From Paludibacter sp. (lineage in GTDB: Bacteria > Bacteroidota > Bacteroidia > Bacteroidales > Paludibacteraceae): a stretch of DNA of 64,000 nucleotides. The translations under genes were made by a program, and so were the position numbers. Location of the stretch: the NCBI GenBank assembly GCA_028710415.1, contig JAQTUE010000001.1:310001-374000 (forward strand), given 5' to 3'. Shown here in pieces: positions 1 to 6,939 of the stretch. How positions within the stretch are numbered: the first letter of the stretch is position 1; every line of letters begins with the position of its first letter. The notes below the pieces were generated by a model. The model was not told where the DNA came from, did no database searches, and saw only the letters and a program-made list of their open reading frames with translations.

Positions 1-16
1 ACAGCAGGATTGATAT

Positions 17-1171
17 TTATTTGTTATCGCCTTTGTTTTCAGGAGAATGATCTTGATGACCTTTTCTCATTCCCTTCATTTTATCTTTCATTTTATCCAT
101 CCGTTCTGTGCGCATGGCCTGTAATTTCTGAAACTTGTCTTTTCCAATGATGTTCGTTAATGCTTCATCATTAGCCTTCCGTTGTGCTTCAAATTTAGCT
201 TTCATCTCTTCACGCATCTTTTCTACTTTTTCCATTTGCTGATGACGTTTGGCATCCTGTTTCTCGAATAATGCCTGAACATCTGCTTTTTGAGCTTCGG
301 ATAGTCCTAATTCTTTGGTCATTCTTTCGGCACGTTTTTCAGGTGTGACCATGGCCTTAACACCTTGTTTGTGATCTCTCATCATCATTTCGCCCTTTTG
401 ATGAGGTCTTTGGTTTCCATCGTGCCTGGCTTGCATCTTGTCCTTCATATCATGACGAACACTTTCCAGTTTCTGGTATTTCTCTGTTCCGACAATCTTT
501 TCAAGATCGGCATTCATAGCTTTACGTTCAGTTTCAAACTGTGCCATTTGTTCATCCTTCACTTTCTTCACTGCAGCCATGTGTTGTTCACGTTTGGCAT
601 CTTGTTTTTCGAATAATGCCTGTACCTTGCCTTTTTCAATATCTGTCAGACCCAATACTTTTGCCATTTTATCAGCACGCTTTTCAGCCGTTATTTTAGG
701 AAATTCAGCGCGGTTGTATTCTTTGTGTTGACGTCCTCTTTCAGCACGGTTTTTTTGAATGCCTTCACGTCTTTCCATCATTTTAGCTTTACGTTCTCCA
801 CGTTCGCTTTCAAGTTTCTGGAATTTATCCTGTCCAATGATTTTTACCAGGTCAGCATCCTGTGCTTTACGTTCAGCTTCAAACTTAGCCATGCGTTCTT
901 CCCGGAGTTTTTTCATTTCTCCCTGGTGTTGCATGCGGGCTGCTTCCTGCTTTTCAAATAATGCCTGAACCTTTACTTTTTCAGCATCTGTCAGACCCAA
1001 TTCCTTTGCCATTCTCTCAGCTCTTTTTTCAGGGGATACCTGTGGCCTTTCATTTTGTTTGAATTCTTTGCGTTCTCCCTTACGTCCCGGAGGAGGAGTT
1101 TGTTCCTGACCACTGACTGCCACACTAAAAAGAATCGTGGAAGCCAATACTAACATTGCATACTTTTTCAT
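17..1171 (-). CDS. Secreted triple-repeat helical protein (DUF4890/Spy-like)
   Basis: A 384-residue exported protein: an N-terminal signal peptide (residues 1-22, ending VSGQ) is followed by three copies of one helical, highly charged unit beginning at residues 45, 160 and 275, an exact spacing of 115 residues. Each unit carries EKRA-(E/D)-(R/K)-M, LGL-(T/S), VQALFEKQ and a KFQKLE-type ending, the pattern of Bacteroidetes DUF4890 proteins and reminiscent of the LTxxQ periplasmic Spy/CpxP chaperones. Very rich in Lys, Arg, Glu and Met. A single-unit paralogue with nearly the same signal peptide lies upstream on the same strand. Role is inferred as envelope stress or metal handling; I see no catalytic motif. 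Confidence is high that it is a real exported protein and low for function. Confidence 0.85.
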   Translation of the reverse strand: MKKYAMLVLASTILFSVAVSGQEQTPPPGRKGERKEFKQNERPQVSPEKRAERMAKELGLTDAEKVKVQALFEKQEAARMQHQGEMKKLREERMAKFEAERKAQDADLVKIIGQDKFQKLESERGERKAKMMERREGIQKNRAERGRQHKEYNRAEFPKITAEKRADKMAKVLGLTDIEKGKVQALFEKQDAKREQHMAAVKKVKDEQMAQFETERKAMNADLEKIVGTEKYQKLESVRHDMKDKMQARHDGNQRPHQKGEMMMRDHKQGVKAMVTPEKRAERMTKELGLSEAQKADVQALFEKQDAKRHQQMEKVEKMREEMKAKFEAQRKANDEALTNIIGKDKFQKLQAMRTERMDKMKDKMKGMRKGHQDHSPENKGDNK

Positions 1172-1351
1172 AATTCAATTTTTTTATTGTTAATACTATC
1201 AATTTCTCATTTGTATACTTTGACCAATCAAACACCAAATAGTTTAATCTGATGTTTTACGTTTGATTTAATTAACAGGATAATAATAAGATAAAGGTTT
1301 TTCAATATCGATCAAACTTCTATTTCCAAATATCAAAATACATAGACTCCT

Positions 1352-1359
1352 CAAATGTA
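1352..1359 (-). promoter_or_regulatory. Possible -7 element upstream of the triple-repeat gene
   Basis: Read on the minus strand this is TACATTTG, a match to the Bacteroidetes -7 consensus TAnnTTTG, about 180 bases before the start codon at 1171. No clear TTTG lies at the expected -33 position, so this is tentative. Confidence 0.3.
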
Positions 1360-1382
1360 AGCGAGATATTTAAACAATAAAA

Positions 1383-1417
1383 AAACTCCCATAATCAAGA
1401 CTGATCAATGGGAGTTT
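1383..1417 (-). terminator. Intrinsic terminator after the single-repeat gene
   Basis: A perfect 10-bp stem (AAACTCCCAT at 1383-1392 with ATGGGAGTTT at 1408-1417) is followed on the minus strand by a run of seven T. It sits about 75 bases downstream of the stop codon of the gene at 1494-1898. The rest of 1172-1493 holds no gene that I can see. Confidence 0.85.
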
Positions 1418-1493
1418 AATTTGATGTATTAATTGTGACAATACTTATGTTGTTTTTCTTCCTTTTAGTAAAATCTAAAACAAAATTAGTTTT

Positions 1494-1898
1494 TTATCTG
1501 TTACTCATTTTCTGACGGCGTTCAGTTTGAATGGTTTGCCATTTCTGGAATTTTTCTTTTCCAACAACAGTTTCTAATTCGGCATCCTGTGCATCTCGTA
1601 ATGCTTTGAATTTTTCCCTGAAATCCGGGCTGTCCCTGCTTACTTCTGACCTGAATTTGGTAAAGATCACGTCGTTTTTTTCATAGACTTCCTGTACTTT
1701 CGCTTTTTCAGCATCAGTCAGACTTAACTCTTTTGCCATATTTTCAGCACGGAGTTGAGGTGACATTTGTTGCCTTGGACCTTGTCTCATTTCCTTTTGT
1801 CCTGCAGGTTTGACTGGCGGAGGTGTTTGTTCCTGAGCCATTACTGACATACTAAAGAGGAATACAGAAGCTAAAACTAATTTTGCATACTTTTTCAT
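1494..1898 (-). CDS. Secreted single-repeat helical protein (DUF4890/Spy-like)
   Basis: A 134-residue exported protein paralogous to the three-unit protein downstream. The signal peptide (MKKYAKLVLAS..., cleavage near residue 22 after VMAQ) and the following EQTPPP linker are almost the same in both, and the mature part is one copy of the helical unit (AENMAKELSLTDAEK, then KVQ, then GKEKFQKW). This suggests that the neighbour arose by duplication and internal triplication of an ancestor like this one. It has its own terminator at 1383-1417, so the two genes are probably separate transcripts. Function is unknown; a periplasmic helical chaperone-like role is inference only. Confidence 0.85.
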   Translation of the reverse strand: MKKYAKLVLASVFLFSMSVMAQEQTPPPVKPAGQKEMRQGPRQQMSPQLRAENMAKELSLTDAEKAKVQEVYEKNDVIFTKFRSEVSRDSPDFREKFKALRDAQDAELETVVGKEKFQKWQTIQTERRQKMSNR

Positions 1899-2028
1899 GA
1901 TACTTTTTTTATTAGTTGATACTCATTTTGTATATTATGAATGTTTTGACTAAAAAAAAGTAAAATGGTTTAATCCCCGCCGGGAAAGCATGTATTATTA
2001 ACAACCTGATTTATACATCTACAGGGAA

Positions 2029-2427
2029 TTAGTTCTCAATAACCTGATGAATGAACTTTTCTACCTGTGAAAAGGCCTCAATCATTACTGTTTCAACGAC
2101 CCCACCAATTTGTGAAGCGAGTGCACCTGAATTCAGAATGGACAGATAAGTTTTTCCATTGTCTTTTTCATACACTGAAATTTTGCAGGGTAGCATACTT
2201 GAATAAATCCTGGTGTCACTGTTTGTCAGGATTTGGGAAGCCAGTTTTGGGTTGCAAAGTTCAATAACCTTAACAGGAAGTACCGTAATGCTACTTTTAT
2301 TGAGCGAAGCCTGCAGGTCAAGAGTTACTGATATATTCCACCCGCCATTGAGAATAATCCCGGATAACTTTTCCATGGTCTGGTCAAAGTTATACCGGCT
2401 TTGTGATTCAATAAATAAATTTTCCAT
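2029..2427 (-). CDS. DUF302 domain protein
   Basis: 132 residues, no signal peptide. The pattern (Y-FDQTMEKLSGIILNGGWNIS, then VKVIELCNPKLASQIL, then MLPCKISVYEKDNGKTYLSILN) is that of DUF302, a small alpha/beta domain of unknown function that is often encoded near thiol or sulfur and metal-stress genes. Two cysteines occur: one in the ELCNPK segment and one in LPCKISVYE. It lies about 220 bases downstream of the exported thioredoxin gene on the same strand, so it could belong to the ArsR-controlled group, though the gap leaves room for its own promoter. Family assignment is good; the biochemical role is not known. Confidence 0.8.
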   Translation of the reverse strand: MENLFIESQSRYNFDQTMEKLSGIILNGGWNISVTLDLQASLNKSSITVLPVKVIELCNPKLASQILTNSDTRIYSSMLPCKISVYEKDNGKTYLSILNSGALASQIGGVVETVMIEAFSQVEKFIHQVIEN

Positions 2428-2650
2428 ACGGTTTAAGTTTTTTGAAATTTATAAATAGGCTTTTTTGATGAATCTACGGATTGTTCCAATAATGTGATAT
2501 CGTTTGCATTTTTACTTTCGATACATTCCATCTCATTATCGACAGGTAAGCTTTACCTGAATTGCTCTGTCGTGCAAACACGGAAAAGAACACAAAAGTT
2601 CATGTCTGTTTTTTTGAACAAAATTAATGTTCTCTTACCAATGCTTTGAC

Positions 2651-3136
2651 TTATTTCTTCAGCAATACTTCGGTAATCGCTTTTTTGAATGCATCTTTAG
2701 GCATGGCACCCTGTGCCATTTGAGGGGCTTCCCCCATTGGACAAAACAGGATAGAAGGAATGCTGCGAATGCCAAATGCGGCTGCGAGTTCCTGTTCTGC
2801 TTCCGTATCTACTTTGTAAATGTAGATCTGTCCTTCATATTCTTTAGCCAAATCTTCCAGGATTGGGGCAATAGTCTTGCAAGGGCCACACCATGCTGCA
2901 TAAAAGTCAATGATACAAGGTTTGTCACCCAGGTATTTCCATTCTGTCGGGTTAGCTTCGTAATTGGATACTTTTGATAAAAATTCTGCTTTTGTTAAAT
3001 GAATTGTTCCCATTTTTTTTATTTCTTTTGATTGATTTATTTCTTTTGGTTTATTTTCTTTGTTTTCTGTATTATTACCGGCAGATGCTGTAATAGTCAT
3101 GGCGAGCAATATGCCTGCAAAAAATATATTTTTCAT
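2651..3136 (-). CDS. Exported thioredoxin
   Basis: 161 residues. A signal peptide (residues 1 to about 20, ending TASAG) and a Lys/Glu/Asn-rich linker precede a full thioredoxin domain (about 45-160). The active site is WCGPC at residues 82-86 and the cis-proline is in SIP (Pro127), both canonical. An export signal on a CGPC thioredoxin suggests a periplasmic reductant or a partner for membrane thiol proteins, rather than cytosolic TrxA. It is the last of four closely spaced minus-strand genes (3910 down to 2651) headed by two tiny membrane proteins and an HMA-like CxxC protein. I infer that it exchanges electrons with those cysteines. Confidence 0.92.
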   Translation of the reverse strand: MKNIFFAGILLAMTITASAGNNTENKENKPKEINQSKEIKKMGTIHLTKAEFLSKVSNYEANPTEWKYLGDKPCIIDFYAAWCGPCKTIAPILEDLAKEYEGQIYIYKVDTEAEQELAAAFGIRSIPSILFCPMGEAPQMAQGAMPKDAFKKAITEVLLKK

Positions 3137-3195
3137 ATTTTACTTGATTTAGAGATCCTGTAACTTTGAATAATCCTGATTTATTATACTAATGG

Positions 3196-3468
3196 TCAGA
3201 GTGCACATCCCCAAATGGAAGGCTCATCTGCTTCTACTTCAGTTTCTGCTTCCTGTGACGGCTCTTCTTTTCTTTCAGGAAAACCGAGCGTTATCAATAT
3301 AGCCCCGATTTCTTGGCGGGTTACCTCGTCAGTATGATTTACGATTATTCGTCCATCTATCCTGTCCATTTCGGCACCAAATACTCCCTGTAAAGTCCCC
3401 AGGGTTTTAAGCACCTGGTTGTTGCAGGTCATGCACTCTGATTTGGAAACTAAAAATGTGCTGTACAT
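3196..3468 (-). CDS. HMA-like small protein with CxxC
   Basis: 90 residues. The first 65 residues resemble a ferredoxin-like heavy-metal-associated (HMA) domain: the CMTC motif near residue 12 sits where HMA proteins have GMTCxxC, and it is followed by V-L-TLGTLQGVFGAEMD and a GRIIVNHTDEVT strand-turn typical of that fold. The C-terminal tail is acidic and ends WGCAL, adding a third cysteine. It lies 6 bases downstream of the 80-residue membrane protein and 59 bases upstream of the thioredoxin. A metal or thiol-transfer role fits, but the first Cys of a canonical CxxC metal site is shifted, so metal binding is not assured. Confidence 0.7.
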   Translation of the reverse strand: MYSTFLVSKSECMTCNNQVLKTLGTLQGVFGAEMDRIDGRIIVNHTDEVTRQEIGAILITLGFPERKEEPSQEAETEVEADEPSIWGCAL

Positions 3469-3474
3469 AATCTT

Positions 3475-3717
3475 TTATTTTGTGGGTTCATATTTCTCGG
3501 TTTTTACAACGATCTTATTCTCTTTGCTTACATTCGTGCTGCAGCTTCCACCCGGACAAGAGATATTAAATATCGCCTGCAAGGTCAGAACCAATCCGGC
3601 AAAAAGGTAAATTGTTTCCCTGTTGTAGTAAAAGGCTATACCTAACGCTCCTCCAAGGACTAACCGGATGATGCGTGTTGCACCCCAGTTCTTGAAATAA
3701 TTTTTAATTTGTTCCAT
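3475..3717 (-). CDS. Tiny membrane protein with CPGGSC motif (DUF2892-like)
   Basis: 80 residues starting at MEQIKNYFKNW. That ATG was chosen over upstream in-frame codons because it gives a 14-base overlap with the preceding gene and a sensible N-terminus. Two hydrophobic helices (about 18-32 and 36-52) flank a short turn, as in the YgaP/DUF2892 inner-membrane module, and are followed by SCPGGSC (two Cys separated by four residues) and a basic tail. The upstream neighbour carries a matching CPSGTC. I infer that the two are partners in the membrane presenting paired cysteines. No enzymatic domain is visible. Confidence 0.72.
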   Translation of the reverse strand: MEQIKNYFKNWGATRIIRLVLGGALGIAFYYNRETIYLFAGLVLTLQAIFNISCPGGSCSTNVSKENKIVVKTEKYEPTK

Positions 3718-3910
3718 GTTCTTTCTTTTTAAACATATCGAATAGTAAATACCCCATGAGCGATCCGTACAGGACACTGATGTAAGGGTTTGATGTAATT
3801 GGGCATGTACCGCTCGGACAGCCCACAAAATAATAATATGCAAACCCACCAATACCACCTGCCAGTATGCCGGTAATTTTCAGAATATTTGTTTTTATAA
3901 ATCCTTTCAT
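3704..3910 (-). CDS. Small membrane protein with CPSGTC motif (DUF6132-like)
   Basis: 68 residues with two membrane segments (about 8-28 and 42-58) separated by a loop carrying GCPSGTCP. The pattern matches the small DUF6132 family of Bacteroidetes. It is the first gene of the operon, 75 bases downstream of arsR, and its leader contains a 20-bp palindrome nearly identical to that in front of arsR. It overlaps the next gene by 14 bases, implying translational coupling. The paired cysteines at the membrane surface suggest metal, sulfur or redox handling; this is inference from motif and neighbours. Confidence 0.78.
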   Translation of the reverse strand: MKGFIKTNILKITGILAGGIGGFAYYYFVGCPSGTCPITSNPYISVLYGSLMGYLLFDMFKKKEHGTN

Positions 3911-3945
3911 ATTGATATTTTTAGTTGATAGTGATAATTATGTAT

Positions 3946-3965
3946 ATATAAACATATTTTCATAT
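3946..3965. promoter_or_regulatory. ArsR operator candidate 2
   Basis: ATATAAACATATTTTCATAT matches operator candidate 1 (4303-4322) at 18 of 20 positions. It is an imperfect palindrome centred 45 bases upstream of the start of the small membrane protein gene at 3910. It is the expected place for ArsR control of the downstream operon, separate from autoregulation. Confidence 0.65.
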
Positions 3966-3985
3966 ATTCAGTACAATAATTTGCC

Positions 3986-4282
3986 TTACACACAGTTACA
4001 AGTACGGATACATTCAATAATCTGAACGATCTGTTTGTTCTTAAGCGAGTAATAACAATTCTTTCCATCCCGTCTGCAATTCAGGATTCCTTTTGCACGC
4101 ATATCGGTCAAATGATGCGAGAGCAAAGACTGCTCACATTGTAATTGCTCACCAAGTTGGGAAACGTTTAATTCTTCCTGCTCCGAAAGCAATGAAATCA
4201 CACACAAACGTGTCCCGTTTGAGATTGCTTTGAGTGTGTAGGCTGCTTCCTCCATCTTGATAGTATCAGGTTTTTCATTCAT
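3986..4282 (-). CDS. ArsR-family transcriptional repressor
   Basis: 98 residues forming a single winged-helix domain: a helix with KAISNGTRLCVISLLS (the typical ArsR LadptR-like segment with NGTR), then ELNVSQLGEQL, the recognition helix QSLLSHHLTDMRAKGIL, and the wing CRRDGKNCYYSL. It ends CIRTCNCV, so the Cys pairs near the N-terminal helix and C-terminus could form a metal or thiol sensor site. It heads a minus-strand group with two tiny membrane Cys proteins, an HMA-like protein and a thioredoxin. A 20-bp palindrome lies over its own promoter and a second before the next gene, so I infer autoregulation plus operon repression relieved by a metal or reactive sulfur/oxidant signal. Confidence 0.9.
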   Translation of the reverse strand: MNEKPDTIKMEEAAYTLKAISNGTRLCVISLLSEQEELNVSQLGEQLQCEQSLLSHHLTDMRAKGILNCRRDGKNCYYSLKNKQIVQIIECIRTCNCV

Positions 4283-4297
4283 ATTCTAAACTTTCTG

Positions 4298-4305
4298 CAA
4301 ATATA
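4298..4305 (-). promoter_or_regulatory. arsR -7 promoter element
   Basis: On the minus strand this reads TATATTTG, a perfect TAnnTTTG element, 16 bases before the arsR start codon. It overlaps the left half of operator candidate 1, so a bound repressor would block it. Confidence 0.6.
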
Positions 4306-4322
4306 TGAACATATATTCATAT
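4303..4322. promoter_or_regulatory. ArsR operator candidate 1
   Basis: ATATGAACATATATTCATAT has perfect 7-bp arms (ATATGAA / TTCATAT) around a 6-base centre, the size and symmetry expected of an ArsR-dimer operator. It overlaps the arsR -7 element, and a near copy lies at 3946-3965. Confidence 0.7.
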
Positions 4323-4401
4323 GTACATTATCTATTCAGTTTTTTTAATAAAATAAATGTCAAATGAGAAAATGATAAAAAAATCACACAGTTTCCAATC
4401 C

Positions 4402-4437
4402 TTTTGACTGCTAATTTTAAAGAATAAAGTATCTTTG
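4402..4437 (+). promoter_or_regulatory. Promoter of aroB
   Basis: TTTTG at 4402-4406 (-33) and TATCTTTG at 4430-4437 (perfect -7 TAnnTTTG) with 23 bases between them. The -7 ends 18 bases before the aroB start codon. Confidence 0.65.
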
Positions 4438-4455
4438 TAAGCTAATTTTCAACTA

Positions 4456-5508
4456 ATGAGTCATTCAACAACCCAAATCTGTGAGGATTTTATTTCCGAA
4501 TTAAACATGGCAATCGGTAATCAAAACGCTGAGAGTGTTTTTGTTCTTACCGATGATAACACTCAACGTTACTGCCTGCCTGCCCTGATGCAGTCCGAAA
4601 AATTAAAGAGATGCCATTATATCAACATTAAAGCAGGTGATGAGAATAAGAACATTAATTCTGCCCTGGAGATTTGGAAATACCTGAGTGAAAACGGAGC
4701 TAACCGTAAATCGTTGATGATTAACCTTGGTGGCGGCATGATTACCGATATTGGGGGGTTTGCTGCTTCTACCTTCAAACGTGGCATCAGGTATATCAAT
4801 GTTTCCACGACCCTGCTGGGTGCTGTGGATGCAGCTACCGGAGGTAAGACAGGGATAAATTTCTCAGGCCTGAAAAATGAAATTGGTGTCTTTGCACCCG
4901 CTGATAGTGTTTTAATCAATGTTGATTTCTTTAAGACCTTAGACGATAGGAATATCCGTTCCGGGTATGCAGAAATGATCAAGCATGCATTGATTGATAC
5001 CAAAGATGAATGGGAAGAAGTATTGAAGTTTGATCTGGAAACAATTGACTTTGACAAACTGAAAGTATTACTCGACAGAACGATCCGCATCAAGGAACGC
5101 ATTGTGGAGAAAGATCCTTTTGAAGCCAATATACGGAAAGCCCTGAACCTGGGCCATACATTCGGGCATGCTTTTGAAAGCTGGTCGTATAAAACCGAAA
5201 AGCCTGCATTACACGGTTATGCTGTTATGTGGGGGCTGCTTTGTGAATTGTATTTATCGTTTATGAAACTGGGTTTCCCAAAGGATGAATTGCTGAGATT
5301 GAAGTACCTGACGAAAGAATATTACGGACTCTTTGAGTTCAGTTGCAAGGAATATGATGCCCTTTACGAGTTAATGACCCACGACAAGAAGAACGATTCA
5401 AATGAAATAAATTTCACGCTGTTAGCAGATATTGGGGATATTCATATCAACCAGACAGCCACAAAAGAAGAAATCTTTGAATGCTTTGACTTCTATCGTG
5501 AAGGATAA
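4456..5508 (+). CDS. aroB: 3-dehydroquinate synthase
   Basis: 350 residues, the usual length. It converts DAHP to 3-dehydroquinate, step two of the shikimate pathway, in the cytosol using NAD and a divalent metal. Diagnostic segments: the NAD-binding NLGGGMITDIGGF (near residue 92), the substrate/Lys segment DAATGGKTGIN, the metal-ligand Glu in SGYAEMIKHALI, and the metal His residues in NLGHTFGHAFE and LHGYAVMWG. Its promoter at 4402-4437 has a perfect Bacteroidetes -7. Downstream, 111 bases contain word-like A/T-rich sequence before the CoA-binding protein gene. Confidence 0.97.
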   Translation: MSHSTTQICEDFISELNMAIGNQNAESVFVLTDDNTQRYCLPALMQSEKLKRCHYINIKAGDENKNINSALEIWKYLSENGANRKSLMINLGGGMITDIGGFAASTFKRGIRYINVSTTLLGAVDAATGGKTGINFSGLKNEIGVFAPADSVLINVDFFKTLDDRNIRSGYAEMIKHALIDTKDEWEEVLKFDLETIDFDKLKVLLDRTIRIKERIVEKDPFEANIRKALNLGHTFGHAFESWSYKTEKPALHGYAVMWGLLCELYLSFMKLGFPKDELLRLKYLTKEYYGLFEFSCKEYDALYELMTHDKKNDSNEINFTLLADIGDIHINQTATKEEIFECFDFYREG

Positions 5509-5619
5509 GAAGGATTTACAATTTGTTCATTTACTATTTACGATTGAAAAGTTAGTTGATTTACGATTACAGCTATTCTTAACAGGCAGGCATTAGATGA
5601 ATGATAAAACAGAGAAAAT

Positions 5620-5979
5620 ATGAAAAAGACTTTGATAATAGGTGCAAGCAGCAATCAGGAAAGGTATTCCTACCTGGCGGCAGAACGATTATTAGCTCAT
5701 GGTCATGATATTGAACTAATAGGCAAACGGCCTGATGTGATTTTTAATAAAACAATCGAAACCCAAAAGAAGCCTTTTACCGATATTGATACCGTTACGT
5801 TGTATCTTTCCGATAAATTTCAGGCGGAATATTACGATTATATTTTATCTTTACACCCCAAACGGGTGATTTTTAATCCCGGGACTGAGAATCCTGAGTT
5901 GGAACTCTTATTGAATAATAACAATATACAAACCGAAGAAGCCTGTACGCTGGTTTTGCTGGGTACCGGACAATACTGA
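5620..5979 (+). CDS. CoA-binding (Rossmann) domain protein
   Basis: 119 residues. The N-terminal MKKTLIIGASSNQERYSY is the nucleotide/CoA-binding loop of the YccU-type CoA-binding family (GAS followed by a Ser/Asn-rich turn), followed by GHDIELIGKRPDVIFNKTI, LYLSDK, and the conserved ending PKRVIFNPGTENPELE with EEACTLVLL. Such stand-alone domains resemble the N-terminal part of succinyl-CoA synthetase alpha. Substrate and role are not known. It is flanked by aroB and dapB and is not obviously co-regulated with either. Confidence 0.85.
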   Translation: MKKTLIIGASSNQERYSYLAAERLLAHGHDIELIGKRPDVIFNKTIETQKKPFTDIDTVTLYLSDKFQAEYYDYILSLHPKRVIFNPGTENPELELLLNNNNIQTEEACTLVLLGTGQY

Positions 5980-6160
5980 TTCGTCCGATTTGAAGATTTG
6001 AAAATACTCCAATTTGGAGATGAGTTGATTTAAAGATCTGGTGATTTAAAGATGAGTCAATCCGAAAATCGAATAATAAATTTGCTTTGATTAAAATTTT
6101 AAACTAATAATAAAAAGTCCCGGACACAGTGTCTGTGCTGACTAATAACTGATCCCCGAA

Positions 6161-6877
6161 ATGAAAATAGCTTTGATAGGATATGGCAAAATGGGTAAAA
6201 CCATTGAACGAATTGCCCTTGAACGTGGTCATGAAATTGTATCCGTGATAGATGTCGATAATACCGATGATTTTGATTCCGAAGCATTTAAAAGTGCTGA
6301 TGTAGCCATAGAATTTACAGTTCCCCAGGTTGCTTTAAGCAATTATCGCCGGGCATTTGCTTCCGGTGTTGCCGTTGTTTCAGGTACTACCGGTTGGACA
6401 GAACAACTGCCACAACTTAAAAAAGAAATTTTAGCCGGGAATAGTACCCTTTTCTGGTCTTCAAATTTTAGCCTGGGGGTTAATGTCTTCATGGCTGTCA
6501 ATAAATACCTGGCTGCCATCATGAACCAATTCCCGAATTACAATGTGGAAATGAGTGAAGTGCACCATACACAGAAGCTCGATGCACCCAGTGGAACGGC
6601 CATTACCCTGGCCGAAGGTATCCTCGCAGAACTGGACAGGAAGAATTTGTGGGTCAAGGAAACAGAAACCAATCCAACTGAAATGGCTATCAAGTCTTTC
6701 CGCAGAGGGCAGGTTCCCGGTATCCACACCATTACCTATGAATCGGAAGTAGATACCATTACCATTACCCACGATGCCAAGAGCCGCGATGGATTTGCAC
6801 TCGGAGCAGTTATTGCTGCTGAATTTACGGCAGGTAAAAAAGGCTTTTTAGGCATGGAAGACATGTTGAAATTTTAA
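6161..6877 (+). CDS. dapB: 4-hydroxy-tetrahydrodipicolinate reductase
   Basis: 238 residues. It reduces the DapA product toward tetrahydrodipicolinate for lysine and meso-diaminopimelate synthesis. The NAD(P) loop GYGKMGKTIE is at residues 7-16, SGTTGW near 75, and the catalytic/substrate signature EVHHTQKLDAPSGTA (about residues 128-142) carries the His-His and Lys-Asp-Ala-Pro-Ser-Gly-Thr of the family. It sits 62 bases upstream of lepB, and the order dapB-lepB-WbqC is familiar in Bacteroidales. Its product feeds MurE, encoded later in this window with a DAP-specific motif. Confidence 0.97.
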   Translation: MKIALIGYGKMGKTIERIALERGHEIVSVIDVDNTDDFDSEAFKSADVAIEFTVPQVALSNYRRAFASGVAVVSGTTGWTEQLPQLKKEILAGNSTLFWSSNFSLGVNVFMAVNKYLAAIMNQFPNYNVEMSEVHHTQKLDAPSGTAITLAEGILAELDRKNLWVKETETNPTEMAIKSFRRGQVPGIHTITYESEVDTITITHDAKSRDGFALGAVIAAEFTAGKKGFLGMEDMLKF

Positions 6878-6939
6878 TTCAGATTTTACAAGAAACAATT
6901 TATAATTCACAATACGTAATTTATAATTCAGATTTAAAT

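Noticed and set aside
365..968. Plus-strand Phe/His-rich frames opposite the triple-repeat protein
   Set aside because: They are antisense shadows of a Lys/Glu-rich repeat gene; the repetition mirrors the 345-bp period.
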